Translations under genes and position numbers: made by a program | In this document: positions 1 through 8,745 of the stretch, in pieces | How the letters are laid out: each line of letters opens with the position of its first letter | How positions within the stretch are numbered: the first letter of the stretch is position 1 | Source: Agrobacterium tumefaciens | GTDB lineage: Bacteria; Pseudomonadota; Alphaproteobacteria; Rhizobiales; Rhizobiaceae | Length of the DNA: 64,000 bases | Direction of reading: 5' to 3' | Assembly (NCBI RefSeq): GCF_005221325.1 | Contig: NZ_CP039889.1 | Location: 1,279,501-1,343,500 of the forward strand | Notes under the pieces: generated by a model | What the model saw: only the letters and a program-made list of their open reading frames with translations | Databases searched by the model: none | Told to the model about the DNA's origin: nothing

Positions 1-929
1 ACGATGTCGACGTCAAACTGAAAGCTTCGGTGATTGTCCGGGACGATTCGATCCATGTGGATTACACGGGGACCTCCGATCAGGTCCTGCACTCGATCAA
101 CTGCCGCACGAACTATCGTTACGCCCATTCGGTTTACGCGCTGAAGTGCCTGCTCGATGCCGAAACGCCGAATAATGAAGGCTGCATCGTCCCGATCACC
201 GATGAAGCGCCGCTCGGCTGCATCCTCAATCCGCAGGAATGGACGGCTGGAAACTCGCGTAACCTTATCGGCCACGTCATTCCTTCGCTGATCTTCAGGG
301 CGCTGGAAGGCATTGTGCCAGAGAAGGTTCTGGGCGACAGCGGCGGCGCGCCGATATGGGCGGCCAATTGTGTGGGCCAGCGCAATGACGGAAGCCAATA
401 TGCCTCCGTGCAGAATTTCCACGGTGGGCAGGGCGCCCGCGCCGAATTCGACGGGCTGGATACGCTGAGCTTCCCGTCCAACTGCAAGGTCACGGCCGTT
501 GAAATGTTCGAGGTCGCCGTTCCGGTCTTGACCGAACGCAAGGAGCTGATTGCCGATTCCGGGGGTGCCGGCAAACATCGCGGCGGGCTCGGCCAGCGCG
601 TCATCCTGCGCAATCTCGGCCGCAATGCGATGAACATCTATCTGGCGTCGGAACGCGTACGCCATCCCTGCTTCGGCGTCGTTGAAGGCCAGAGTGGATC
701 GCCCGGCAAGGTCATGAAACAAGACAAGCCGCATTTTCCGAAGGGCAAGGTCGTTCTCCAGACGGGCGAGCGTCTGGAAGTCCACACACCCGGCGGCGGC
801 GGCTGGGGCAGGGCCAGCGAACGCTCGCGCGAACTGATCGAGCAGGATATTTCAGAAGGACTGGTAACCGCGAAGGCCGCGAAGGAAATCTTCGGCTATT
901 CTGGCGCCATTGCTGCCGCAGCTGAATAG
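1..929 (+). CDS. Hydantoinase B / N-methylhydantoinase B family protein, C-terminal part
   Basis: This is the 3' end of a gene that enters from outside the window; the frame is open from base 3 with no need for an internal start. Hydantoinase B/oxoprolinase subunits act with a HyuA partner in ATP-dependent opening of hydantoin or oxoproline-type rings. The visible part has the family's late motifs: an SGGAGKHRGGLGQ stretch around residue 190 and a C-terminal HTPGGGGWG glycine run followed by a short helical tail. HyuA would be expected upstream, outside the window. The SDR gene follows after 8 bp, so it is probably in the same operon. The family assignment is firm; the substrate is unknown. 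Confidence 0.85.
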   Translation, partial: DVDVKLKASVIVRDDSIHVDYTGTSDQVLHSINCRTNYRYAHSVYALKCLLDAETPNNEGCIVPITDEAPLGCILNPQEWTAGNSRNLIGHVIPSLIFRALEGIVPEKVLGDSGGAPIWAANCVGQRNDGSQYASVQNFHGGQGARAEFDGLDTLSFPSNCKVTAVEMFEVAVPVLTERKELIADSGGAGKHRGGLGQRVILRNLGRNAMNIYLASERVRHPCFGVVEGQSGSPGKVMKQDKPHFPKGKVVLQTGERLEVHTPGGGGWGRASERSRELIEQDISEGLVTAKAAKEIFGYSGAIAAAAE

Positions 930-937
930 GAGATGAC

Positions 938-1744
938 ATGGGACTGCTGAGTGGAAAGATTGCGCTGGTAACCGGGGCCGGTTCGGGCATCGGCCGTGAA
1001 ACCGCCATCCTGCTTGCCAAAGAAGGCGCGACAGTCGTTCTGACAGGCCGCCGTCTCGATCCGCTGCGGGAGGTTGCGGAACTGATCGAGAAAAAGAAGG
1101 GCAAGGCCATCGCCCGCACGCTCGATATTGCGTCCCGCGAGGCGATCTTCGATACGGTCAAATCGATCGGTGAGGCAGTCGGTTCCATCGATATTCTCGT
1201 CAACAATGCCGGTTCCGCCAGCAAGGTGCTGAATGCCCGCTTTATCAGCGAGGAGGAATGGAACGCCACCATCAACGTTAACCTGACCGCGGTGTTCAAC
1301 CTCACGCAGGCGGTGCTGCCGGACATGATTGAAAAGGGTGAGGGAACAGTCATCACCGTTTCCTCGCTTGCCGCTCTCAATCCAAACCTCTTGGGTGGTG
1401 TTGCCTATGGCGCAGCGAAGGCGGGTGTGAAGAATTTCATGACCTTCCTGCATAATACCTATCGCAATCAGGGAATCCGCGCGACGACCATCCTGCCGGG
1501 CGAGACCGATACGCCGATCATGAACAACCGTGCGCGTCCGCCCCTGAAGGAAGAACGTGCGGTTATGATGGACCCGCATGATGTGGCCCGTGCAATCGTG
1601 CTTTGCGCGAGCCTGAACGGTAGCGCCGTCATTCCCGAACTGCACATTTGCCCGACCCGTATGCGCGATACCTCAAAGGATATCGAGATTGCCCGCTGGG
1701 TGGGCGCGCCGGACGACACGCCGGATATGCCGAAAAACAACTAA
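938..1744 (+). CDS. SDR family NAD(P)-dependent oxidoreductase
   Basis: A 268-residue classical short-chain dehydrogenase. The N-terminal nucleotide motif is TGAGSGIG (about residues 12-19), followed by the NNAG segment, a catalytic serine in VSSLAAL (about 147-153) and the YGAAKAG catalytic Tyr/Lys pair (about 160-166). An AGGAGATGAC ribosome site sits just upstream of the ATG. It lies 8 bp after the hydantoinase B gene and 13 bp before the HpcH-type aldolase, which suggests one transcript. It probably oxidises a sugar alcohol or hydroxy-acid intermediate of the neighbouring pathway; the substrate cannot be read from the sequence. Confidence 0.85.
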   Translation: MGLLSGKIALVTGAGSGIGRETAILLAKEGATVVLTGRRLDPLREVAELIEKKKGKAIARTLDIASREAIFDTVKSIGEAVGSIDILVNNAGSASKVLNARFISEEEWNATINVNLTAVFNLTQAVLPDMIEKGEGTVITVSSLAALNPNLLGGVAYGAAKAGVKNFMTFLHNTYRNQGIRATTILPGETDTPIMNNRARPPLKEERAVMMDPHDVARAIVLCASLNGSAVIPELHICPTRMRDTSKDIEIARWVGAPDDTPDMPKNN

Positions 1745-1757
1745 GGGAGAGATTTCC

Positions 1758-2456
1758 ATGAATGGAGCAAAGCTGCGCGCCCGCCTTGCGGCGGGTGAGG
1801 CTATTAGCATGTTTACGCCACACCATACACATTCAGGTCTTTCCGCCCGGCTTGTGGAGCTTGGCGCGGATGCGGTTTTCGTCGATTGCGAACATGGCAC
1901 ATGGAGCTTCGAGGATGTGCGGGCAACCGGACAGGTGGTGCGTTCTGTCGGTGGTGCCGTAATTGTGCGGCCGCATTCGCACGAGCGGCCGCTCATCATC
2001 CGTTATCTCAATGCCGGCGCCGACGGGATCATGATTCCCATGGTCGCCAATGCCGATGAAGCGCGGGCAATCGTCGATGCGGTGCGTTATGCCTTGCCTG
2101 CTGATTATGAGAAGCGGCTGGTGATCGCCATGATCGAAACCGTCGATGCGATCGATGCTCTTGAAGAGATGTTGACGGTCGAAGGCATCGACGTTTTTTT
2201 CATCGGCCCCGGCGATCTATCGCAGGATATGGGATACCCGCCCGCACCGCCATTCGGCGAACCGCGCCCGGACGTGGTGATGGACAAGGTAGCCGTCGCC
2301 GTGGACAAAATACGCGCTGCAGGACAGATCGCCGGCACCCTTGCGACACTGGAGGAGATCCCGCACTGGCGCGAACGTGGTGTGCAGTTCTTCTACGTCC
2401 ATTCAGATCCGTTCCTGCGCCGAGGTTTGACGGCGGTGAAGAAGGCCCTCGCCTGA
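1758..2456 (+). CDS. HpcH/HpaI-type aldolase/citrate lyase family protein
   Basis: A 232-residue class II (metal-dependent) 2-oxo acid aldolase of the HpcH/2-dehydro-3-deoxyglucarate aldolase type. FVDCEHGTW holds the conserved His, AMIET the metal Glu and IGPGDLS the metal Asp, in the family order. The start at 1758 is chosen because AAGGGAGA precedes it at good spacing and the family N-terminus begins here; an upstream in-frame start at 1689 would lie inside the SDR gene. Retro-aldol cleavage of a 2-keto-3-deoxy sugar acid to pyruvate plus an aldehyde is the expected role. It would complete a lactonase, dehydratase and aldolase route with the genes further right. Confidence 0.85.
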   Translation: MNGAKLRARLAAGEAISMFTPHHTHSGLSARLVELGADAVFVDCEHGTWSFEDVRATGQVVRSVGGAVIVRPHSHERPLIIRYLNAGADGIMIPMVANADEARAIVDAVRYALPADYEKRLVIAMIETVDAIDALEEMLTVEGIDVFFIGPGDLSQDMGYPPAPPFGEPRPDVVMDKVAVAVDKIRAAGQIAGTLATLEEIPHWRERGVQFFYVHSDPFLRRGLTAVKKALA

Positions 2457-2493
2457 TGTAGAGCGCTCCCCGGCACGGGTTGGACAGCCGGCA

Positions 2494-3414
2494 TTACCCT
2501 TCATCAAAACGGAAGGCCGCAAATCCTCTTTTCTGCGTCGGGATCATCCACACGCCGCCCGAGAAAGGTGCCTGTTCGAGCCGCTCTGCCGACATGTTGT
2601 GGCGGTGCGAGGTGACGAAAAGAGTGCCAAAATCAGGCCCGCCGAAGCAGGGCATTGTCGGGTGCGGCACGGGCATCTTTATCGAGGCGGTCTGTTTGCC
2701 GCCATCTGCGGCGAAGACATTCAACTTGCCGGCGGAAACGCCCGCACTGTAGTAGATGCCGCTGCTATCCAGGCAGCCGCCATCGGGCCGTCCCGTTTCT
2801 TCCGTCATCTCAGCTACCAGCACACCCTCGTTGAACAGGCCGTTCACCCTGTCGAAATTGCGTCTGCGTATCCATTTCTGCACGGAATCGCTCTGCCACA
2901 TGATGGAACCATCAGGGGAGAAAGCCAGCCCGTTCGGGCAGGTCAGCCCCGTCTGCATGCGCTGGGTGCTTTTTCCGGTGATCCGCCAAAGCTCGCCATG
3001 GGGCTGCATCTCGGAGAGCGGAACATTGTGCATCGTTCCCACCCAGAAAGCGCCGTCGGGGCCGACACGGCCGTCATTCAGCCGGCAGGGGATGCCCTCC
3101 GGCGCGGGAATGGAGTGGAGGAGACGCGTCTTGCCGCTATCTGGATCGAGGATGACGATATCCATGCCGCAGGCGACGACGAGATCGCCGTTCTCACAAA
3201 GCCCGAGGCTCGACACCGTGTGAGAAAACGACCATTCGCGATATTGGCCGGGCTCAAGTGCTGCGGACCGCACTGTCTTGCCGAGGATATCGCACCAGAA
3301 AAGCACCTGGCGCCGCTCGTCCCAAACAGGGGATTCCGCCAGCGTGCTCATGGTGTCGCACAAAATTTTTGCCTGCGACATGGCAGGCGCTTGTCCGGGA
3401 TTTACCGTATTCAT
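2494..3414 (-). CDS. SMP-30/gluconolactonase/LRE family lactonase
   Basis: A 306-residue six-bladed propeller lactonase. Family metal-site motifs are visible: ESPVWDERR near the N-terminus (metal Glu), CRLNDGRVGPDGAFWVGTM (Asn and Asp region), CPNGLAFSPDG, and GRPDGGCLD (metal Asp). The protein should hydrolyse an aldonolactone to the open sugar acid, between the dehydrogenases and the IlvD-type dehydratase encoded nearby. It is transcribed leftwards, 31 bp downstream of the GntR regulator, so the two probably share a transcript. No strong ribosome site precedes the chosen ATG; a second Met about 11 residues in is an alternative start. Confidence 0.85.
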   Translation of the reverse strand: MNTVNPGQAPAMSQAKILCDTMSTLAESPVWDERRQVLFWCDILGKTVRSAALEPGQYREWSFSHTVSSLGLCENGDLVVACGMDIVILDPDSGKTRLLHSIPAPEGIPCRLNDGRVGPDGAFWVGTMHNVPLSEMQPHGELWRITGKSTQRMQTGLTCPNGLAFSPDGSIMWQSDSVQKWIRRRNFDRVNGLFNEGVLVAEMTEETGRPDGGCLDSSGIYYSAGVSAGKLNVFAADGGKQTASIKMPVPHPTMPCFGGPDFGTLFVTSHRHNMSAERLEQAPFSGGVWMIPTQKRGFAAFRFDEG

Positions 3415-3445
3415 GATGCTCGAACCGTTGAAATGATGCCGCAGC

Positions 3446-4159
3446 CTATTCGAAATAGTCCTGGTGGTTCTGGAAGACCTGCGAAAGAATGCCGAGGACG
3501 CGTCTCAGATGTTTGCGCAATTCTTCGGCCGCGAGGGTTTCATCCCCGGCCTTGATCGCCGCATACACCGCCTCATGTTCGGAAAGCAGCCGCGCCATAT
3601 GCGCCTCGTCGGTAATGGCGAGTGCACGCAGGCGGTCCAGTCCGGCTTTTTCCCGGATCAACAGGGTCTCCAGCCTTTCCAGCCCCGTCGCGGCGGCAAG
3701 TGCGCTGTGGAACTGGTCGTCATGCACACGGAAGGCCTTTCTGTCGCCCCTATGCATGGCCGCGCGCTGGCCGCTCAGGACGTGTTCGATCTCCTGTTCG
3801 GCTTCCGGTGTAATGCCGATCTGGCACAGCCTGCTGACGGCAGCCACCTCCAGCGCCTCGCGGATGAACTGCGCGCTGCGGATGTGCTTTTCCGATAATC
3901 TGGAAACATAGGTGCCGCGGCTTGGCAGGGTGACGATCAGGCCGTCGTCTCTCAGCCGGCTGAGCGCCTCGCGCACCGGCGTCCGGCTGGAACTGAAGGA
4001 TTGCCCGATCTCGTTTTCCGAGACCGCCTGACCGGGAAAAAGCTCCCGCGAAAGGATGGCGGATTTCAGCGCGGAATAGATCTGGTCAACGACGGGACGG
4101 TTGAGGTCCAGTCGCTCCATCGTCGGCACGGTGCCACCTGTTACGGGAATTTTCGGCAT
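3446..4159 (-). CDS. GntR family (FadR-type) transcriptional regulator
   Basis: A 237-residue repressor-type regulator. The N-terminal winged helix contains ENEIGQSFSSSRTPVREAL, the typical GntR recognition helix, followed by LPSRGTYVSRL. The C-terminal two thirds is an all-helical FCD-like ligand domain. An upstream start at 4288 would run across the operators and into the divergent gene. I choose 4159 because GGAGGG lies 6 bp before that ATG. It is divergent from the Gfo/Idh operon, and two palindromes lie between them. It probably senses a sugar acid intermediate and represses the catabolic operon and itself. Confidence 0.88.
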   Translation of the reverse strand: MPKIPVTGGTVPTMERLDLNRPVVDQIYSALKSAILSRELFPGQAVSENEIGQSFSSSRTPVREALSRLRDDGLIVTLPSRGTYVSRLSEKHIRSAQFIREALEVAAVSRLCQIGITPEAEQEIEHVLSGQRAAMHRGDRKAFRVHDDQFHSALAAATGLERLETLLIREKAGLDRLRALAITDEAHMARLLSEHEAVYAAIKAGDETLAAEELRKHLRRVLGILSQVFQNHQDYFE

Positions 4160-4181
4160 ATACCCTCCAGCGTTTTCATAA

Positions 4182-4193
4182 CCGGTATACCGG
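4182..4193. promoter_or_regulatory. Candidate GntR operator 1
   Basis: CCGGTATACCGG is a perfect 12-bp palindrome 23 bp upstream of the GntR start. GntR/FadR-type regulators typically bind short palindromes of this form. It shares the core ATACCGG with the second site 35 bp away. Regulation of both divergent units is inferred. Confidence 0.6.
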
Positions 4194-4215
4194 AACACAA
4201 GTGTGTTGACAACCG

Positions 4216-4229
4216 GCATACCGGTATGC
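4216..4229. promoter_or_regulatory. Candidate GntR operator 2
   Basis: GCATACCGGTATGC is a perfect 14-bp palindrome. It overlaps a near-copy of site 1 (CCGGCATACCGG at 4213-4224, one mismatch from perfect symmetry). It lies 33 bp before the first Gfo/Idh gene, so an occupying repressor could block that promoter. Confidence 0.6.
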
Positions 4230-4262
4230 AAATGATCGCGCATTGGGAAGGAGGCTCCCGAA

Positions 4263-5315
4263 ATGCAAAATATCAAGACCTGCGTCATCGTTGGCGCTGG
4301 AATGGTGGCGAAGACGCATGTGCTCGCCTGTGCGGCAAGTCCGGAAAAAATTCGTCTGAAGGGTTTAGTGGATAGCGGTTCCGGTCGCGCCAGGGCGCTG
4401 GCGGCCGAAGCGTCGAAACACGCCGGATACGATGTCGCGGTTTATTCCTCGGTCGAGGACGCCGCGCGCGATGCGGATGTCGATTTCGCCATCATCGCGA
4501 CGCCGCCGAATGCCCGCATCGATATCGTCGGACATCTTGCGAAAGCCGGCAAACACATTCTGATGGAAAAGCCCGTCGCCCGTAACACTGAGGAAGCCGA
4601 TGGTCTCGTCGCCCTCTGTCGCGACGCGGGCGTTACGCTCGGCATCATCTTCCAGCACCGCATGCGGGCGGCATCCCAAAAAGCCCGTGAACTGGTCGAC
4701 GGTGGTACGCTCGGGGCGCTTGGTCTCTGCGAAATTTCCGTGCCATGGTGGCGCGCGCAATCCTATTACGACGAACCCGGCCGCGGCACCCTCGCGCGTG
4801 ATGGCGGCGGTGTTTTGATCTCCCAGGCAATCCATACCATCGATCTGGCGCTGAGCCTTGCCGGGCCGGTTTCGCGCGTTCAGGCCATGGCGGCGACGAC
4901 GCGTTTTCACCGTATGGAAACCGAGGATTATGTTTCTGCCGGCCTGCGTTTCAGGAACGGCGCCGTCGGTTCGCTGGTGGCGAGCACGGCAAGTTTTCCC
5001 GGTGCGGCGGAATCGATCCTCCTCCACTTCGACAATGCCAGCCTGCGGCTCGCCTCGGGCCTGTTGCATGTCGACTGGCGCGACGGTCGCCACGAGACCT
5101 TCGGTGGCGCGGCCTCCGGTACGGGCGGTGGGGCCGACCCCATGGCTTTCACGCATGAATGGCATCAGGGTGTCTTCGAGGATTTCGCGGACGCCATCTC
5201 TTCAGGACGCCCGCCGGTCGTCACCGGTGAAGCGGCTCTTTTGTCTCACAGATTGATCGACGCGATCATCAACTCGGCCGATACCGGCAAGGAAGTGGAA
5301 CTGCAGGATGACTAA
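4263..5315 (+). CDS. Gfo/Idh/MocA family oxidoreductase 1
   Basis: A 350-residue NAD(P)-dependent oxidoreductase. The N-terminal Rossmann fold begins VIVGAGMVAKTH, and MEKPVA (around residue 100) is the EKP signature. The C-terminal half is the substrate-binding alpha/beta domain, with GGGVLISQAIHTIDL carrying a conserved active-site His. AAGGAGG lies 8 bp before the ATG. It is the first gene of the operon downstream of the operators and overlaps the second oxidoreductase by 8 bp. It probably oxidises a cyclic polyol or a sugar at one hydroxyl; the exact substrate is unknown. Confidence 0.85.
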   Translation: MQNIKTCVIVGAGMVAKTHVLACAASPEKIRLKGLVDSGSGRARALAAEASKHAGYDVAVYSSVEDAARDADVDFAIIATPPNARIDIVGHLAKAGKHILMEKPVARNTEEADGLVALCRDAGVTLGIIFQHRMRAASQKARELVDGGTLGALGLCEISVPWWRAQSYYDEPGRGTLARDGGGVLISQAIHTIDLALSLAGPVSRVQAMAATTRFHRMETEDYVSAGLRFRNGAVGSLVASTASFPGAAESILLHFDNASLRLASGLLHVDWRDGRHETFGGAASGTGGGADPMAFTHEWHQGVFEDFADAISSGRPPVVTGEAALLSHRLIDAIINSADTGKEVELQDD

Positions 5316-6324
5316 AGCAATCAAGTTCGTCGCTCTTGGCATAGAGCACCGCCACATTTTCGGCATGGCCCAGAACCTGCTGGATGCTGGCGCGGAATTC
5401 GCCGGCTGGTGGACCGAAGGCGAGCCGGATGTCGTGGAAGGTTTCGTGAAGCGCTTCCCGGATGTGCCGCGCGCAGCATCCAAAGAGGCTTTGCTGGCTG
5501 ATGGCACCGTCGACCTCGTTGTCATCGCCGATATTCCTTCCAAGCGTGCCGATCTCGCGATTGCCGCCATGGAAGCCGGCAAGGATGTCATGTCCGACAA
5601 GCCCGGCTGCACCACTTTCGAACAGCTGGACCGCCTTCGCCAGACGGTGGCAAAGACCAAGCGCATCTGGACCGTCGATTTTTCCGAGCGGTTTGAAGTT
5701 CCGAGTGTGACCAAGGCGGCTGAACTCGTCGCGCAGGGCGCCATCGGCCGCGTCATCCAGACCGTCGGCCTTGGCCCGCACCGCCTCAACCGCCAGATCC
5801 GTCCGAAGTGGTTCTTCGAGCGCGAGGCTTACGGCGGCATCATCACCGATATCGCCAGCCACCAGATCGATCAGTTCATGTTCTTCACCGGCTCGACCGA
5901 AGTGGAGATCGTGGCCGCAACCGTTGCCAACTATGCCAACCCTCACGATCCGGGCCTTCAGGATTTCGGCGAAGTCGTCCTGCGCGGCGACAAGGGCCAC
6001 GGCTATATCCGCGTTGACTGGTATACGCCGGATGCGCTGCCGACCTGGGGTGACGGCCGCCTGACCATCCTCGGCACCGAGGGTTACATCGAGCTGCGCA
6101 AATATGTCGATGTCGGCAACACCGAAGGCACGGACCGCCTCGTTCTCGTGAATGGCGACCGCTGCGAATATATCGATGCCTCCGGTGCAGGCCTGCCCTA
6201 TTTCGGCCGCCTGTGCGACGATATCCGCAACCGCACGGAAACGGCGATGACGCAGGAACACGTCTTCAAGGTCTGCGACCTGTCGCTGCAGGCGCAAGCC
6301 AAGGCTGAGGGAGCATCGAAATGA
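5308..6324 (+). CDS. Gfo/Idh/MocA family oxidoreductase 2 (divergent nucleotide motif)
   Basis: A 338-residue member of the same family, but atypical. The expected glycine-rich loop is replaced by ALGIEHRHIFG, and the EKP signature reads SDKPG (around residue 95). The substrate domain retains GGIITDIASHQIDQFMFF with the conserved Asp and His. It overlaps both neighbours (8 bp and 4 bp), so its product is probably made in fixed proportion with them. It may use a different cofactor arrangement, or serve as a partner subunit or isomerase. Catalytic activity is plausible but unproven from sequence. Confidence 0.8.
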   Translation: MTKAIKFVALGIEHRHIFGMAQNLLDAGAEFAGWWTEGEPDVVEGFVKRFPDVPRAASKEALLADGTVDLVVIADIPSKRADLAIAAMEAGKDVMSDKPGCTTFEQLDRLRQTVAKTKRIWTVDFSERFEVPSVTKAAELVAQGAIGRVIQTVGLGPHRLNRQIRPKWFFEREAYGGIITDIASHQIDQFMFFTGSTEVEIVAATVANYANPHDPGLQDFGEVVLRGDKGHGYIRVDWYTPDALPTWGDGRLTILGTEGYIELRKYVDVGNTEGTDRLVLVNGDRCEYIDASGAGLPYFGRLCDDIRNRTETAMTQEHVFKVCDLSLQAQAKAEGASK

Positions 6325-7394
6325 TCGGTGTTGCCATCATTGGCGCCGGCATCGGCGCCCAGCATCTGAGCGGTTATCGGGCTCTGCCGAAGCGTTTCGT
6401 CGTCAAGGCGATCTGCGATCTCGACCTGGAGCGCGCCCGCTCCGTCGCCGGCGACGATACCACCATCCGCCTGACCACCGATCTCGACGAGGTTCTGGCA
6501 GATGAGAGCATCCAGCTCATCGACGTCTGCCTTCCTCCGCACCTGCATTTCCCGGTGACGCTGAAGGCGCATGCGGCGGGCAAGGACGTGGTCTGCGAAA
6601 AGCCGCTCGTCCGCTCGCTGGAAGAGGCAAATGCGCTGATCGAATCCGTCAAGAAGACCGGCCGTGGCGTGTTTCCTGTCTTCCAGTACCGTTTCGGACA
6701 GGCAATGCGGCAGCTGCGCGCGTTGATCGATGCCGGTCTTGCCGGCAAGGCATTTGTTGCGAGTTCGGAAGTTCACTGGAACCGCGGCGCCAGCTATTAC
6801 GACATTCCGTGGCGCGGTACGTGGAAGGGCGAGTGCGGCGGCGCGATCCTCGGCCACGCCATCCACGCCCATGATCTTCTCTGCCACGTTCTCGGTCCGA
6901 TCGACGAAGTTTTCGCCATGGCCGACACGCGCGTCAACACGATCGAAACCGAAGACTGCGCCGCCCTCAGCTTCCGCATGAAAAGCGGTGCCCTGGCGAC
7001 GAGCTCGGTCACGCTGGGTGCCGCCGAAGATACGTCGCGCCTGCGCTTCTGCTTTGAAGGTTTCACCGCCGAGAGCGGCACGCTGCCCTATCGCCCGGCT
7101 GAAGACACATGGCGCTTTATTGCTCGCGCCCCGACGACGCAGGACCAGATCGACGCCGTTCTGGCAACGGTGGCCGATGGCGAAAACGGCTTTGCCGGTT
7201 TTGTCGAAGCCATTGCCGACGCGATGGAAGGACGCGGCGGCAAGGAAGTGACTGTGAACGACGGCTTGCAGTCCATCGAACTCGTCACCGCCATCTATCG
7301 CTCGGTCCGGGAAGGAAAGCCGGTTCGCCTGTCCGACGCTGCCGAAGGCGAGTGGATCAAGGGCTGGGCTCCGCGCGCATCCGCCAACGCATAA
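6321..7394 (+). CDS. Gfo/Idh/MocA family oxidoreductase 3
   Basis: A 357-residue oxidoreductase with a canonical AIIGAGIGAQH nucleotide loop, the CEKPLV signature near residue 95, and GGAILGHAIHAHDLL in the substrate domain. It overlaps gene 2 by ATGA. Its predicted substrate domain resembles that of gene 1 (SYYD..WRGTW against SYYDEPGRGTL), so the two may act on related substrates or at successive steps. It is followed after 22 bp by the solute-binding protein of an ABC importer, presumably for the same compound. Confidence 0.85.
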   Translation: MIGVAIIGAGIGAQHLSGYRALPKRFVVKAICDLDLERARSVAGDDTTIRLTTDLDEVLADESIQLIDVCLPPHLHFPVTLKAHAAGKDVVCEKPLVRSLEEANALIESVKKTGRGVFPVFQYRFGQAMRQLRALIDAGLAGKAFVASSEVHWNRGASYYDIPWRGTWKGECGGAILGHAIHAHDLLCHVLGPIDEVFAMADTRVNTIETEDCAALSFRMKSGALATSSVTLGAAEDTSRLRFCFEGFTAESGTLPYRPAEDTWRFIARAPTTQDQIDAVLATVADGENGFAGFVEAIADAMEGRGGKEVTVNDGLQSIELVTAIYRSVREGKPVRLSDAAEGEWIKGWAPRASANA

Positions 7395-7416
7395 TCATCT
7401 AACGGGAGGAAACCAG

Positions 7417-8688
7417 ATGACCAGAAAATACAGCATGGCATTGGCGCTCGCCCTGGGCGCGGCGTCCTTTGCAGGCGCCGCCCATGCGGCCCAGGAAGTG
7501 CGCTTCACCTGCGCTTACGACGGCAACGGCTGCGAAATCCTGAAGGATATTCTCGCGCGTTACGAAAAGCAGCATCCCGATGTGAAGATCGTCACCGACG
7601 TCGTGCCCTACAAGGCGCTGCTGGAAGGCCTTCCCGTGCAGCTCGCTGGCGGCAGCGGTCCTGACTTTGCAACCGTGACCGATCTTGGCGGCCTCAACCG
7701 CTATTATCTTGATCTCACGCCCTATGTGGACGCGAAATATTGGGAAGACAACTTCCCCAACGTGCTGAAATGGTACCGCAGCGGCCCTGACGACAAGGGC
7801 ATCTATGGTATGCATACCCAGCTCACCATCACCGGCGCCTTCATAAACCGCACCCTGTTCGATCAGGCCAATGTGGCCGTCCCCGGCAAGGATGCAACGC
7901 TGGACGACTGGGCGAAGGCCGCAACTGCCGTCGCCAAGGCAACCGGCACGCCTTATCCTATGGCAATCGACCGTTCCGGGCACCGCATTGCCGGTCCGGC
8001 CATTTCCTACGGCGCGAAGATTTTCGATGCGGATGGCAAGCCCATCCTGGTCGATGAAGGTTTCACCACCTTCGTGAAGAAATTCGTCGAATGGAACAAG
8101 GACGGCACCATGGCGCGTGACGTCTGGGCCGGACAGGGCGGCAATACCTATCGTGACGCCGCGCAGGAATTCATCAACGGCCAGCTGGTCTATTATTATT
8201 CCGGCAGCTGGCAGACCGCACGCTTCGACAGCCAGGTGGGCGATGCGTTCGACTGGGAAGTCGTGCCGCAGCCCTGCGGTGGCACTGCCTGCACAGGCAT
8301 GCCCGGTGGCACCGGCGTCGTCGGCTTCAAGCAGACCAAGAACCCGAAGATCGTTGCCGATATCCTGAACTTCCTCGCTCAGGACGAGAATTATCTCGAC
8401 TTCACGGTCCGCACCCGCAACGTTCCGGCCAACAAATCTGTGGCCGACAAGGGTGTGACCTATACGGGTGCAACGCCTGCGACGCAGAAGGCGATGAATG
8501 CCTGGCTCGATCAGATCCCTGGCCTCAGCCCGATTGCCTATGCCTATCAGGGCTACAAGAACAACCGCGCCATGTTCAACATCTCCGTCCAGCGCATCAC
8601 GCAGGCCATCGTCGGTGAAAGCACCGTCGATGAAGCCATGGCCCGTGCGAAAACGGACCTTGAGGAAGCGTTGAAACAGGCGAAGTGA
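7417..8688 (+). CDS. ABC transporter sugar-binding protein (CUT1, family 1)
   Basis: A 423-residue periplasmic solute-binding protein. A signal peptide covers about residues 1-24 and ends in AHAA. The mature part has the extracellular solute-binding family 1 layout, including LPVQLAGGSGPDF. Four cysteines are visible, as FTCAYDGNGC near the mature N-terminus and PCGGTACTG in the middle; they could form two disulphides in the periplasm. GGGAGGAAACCAG precedes the ATG. It delivers ligand to the two permeases encoded next; the ligand is inferred to be a sugar or sugar derivative metabolised by the flanking enzymes. Confidence 0.88.
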   Translation: MTRKYSMALALALGAASFAGAAHAAQEVRFTCAYDGNGCEILKDILARYEKQHPDVKIVTDVVPYKALLEGLPVQLAGGSGPDFATVTDLGGLNRYYLDLTPYVDAKYWEDNFPNVLKWYRSGPDDKGIYGMHTQLTITGAFINRTLFDQANVAVPGKDATLDDWAKAATAVAKATGTPYPMAIDRSGHRIAGPAISYGAKIFDADGKPILVDEGFTTFVKKFVEWNKDGTMARDVWAGQGGNTYRDAAQEFINGQLVYYYSGSWQTARFDSQVGDAFDWEVVPQPCGGTACTGMPGGTGVVGFKQTKNPKIVADILNFLAQDENYLDFTVRTRNVPANKSVADKGVTYTGATPATQKAMNAWLDQIPGLSPIAYAYQGYKNNRAMFNISVQRITQAIVGESTVDEAMARAKTDLEEALKQAK

Positions 8689-8701
8689 TCCATCGCCTTC
8701 C

Positions 8702-8721
8702 GGCGTGGCGCATGCCGCGCC
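8702..8721 (+). other. Intercistronic hairpin after the binding-protein gene
   Basis: GGCGTGGC and GCCGCGCC form an 8-bp stem (one G-T pair) around a GCAT loop, in the gap between the binding-protein gene and the first permease. Hairpins here in mal-type operons usually protect the upstream mRNA and raise the binding protein level over the permeases. There is no T-run, so full termination is unlikely. Confidence 0.5.
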
Positions 8722-8745
8722 GCGCCGGATCGAAGGAGGACCCTC

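Noticed and set aside
2599..3555. 318-codon plus-strand frame over the lactonase
   Set aside because: Antisense to a gene with SMP-30 motifs; it crosses the gap to the GntR gene without family features.
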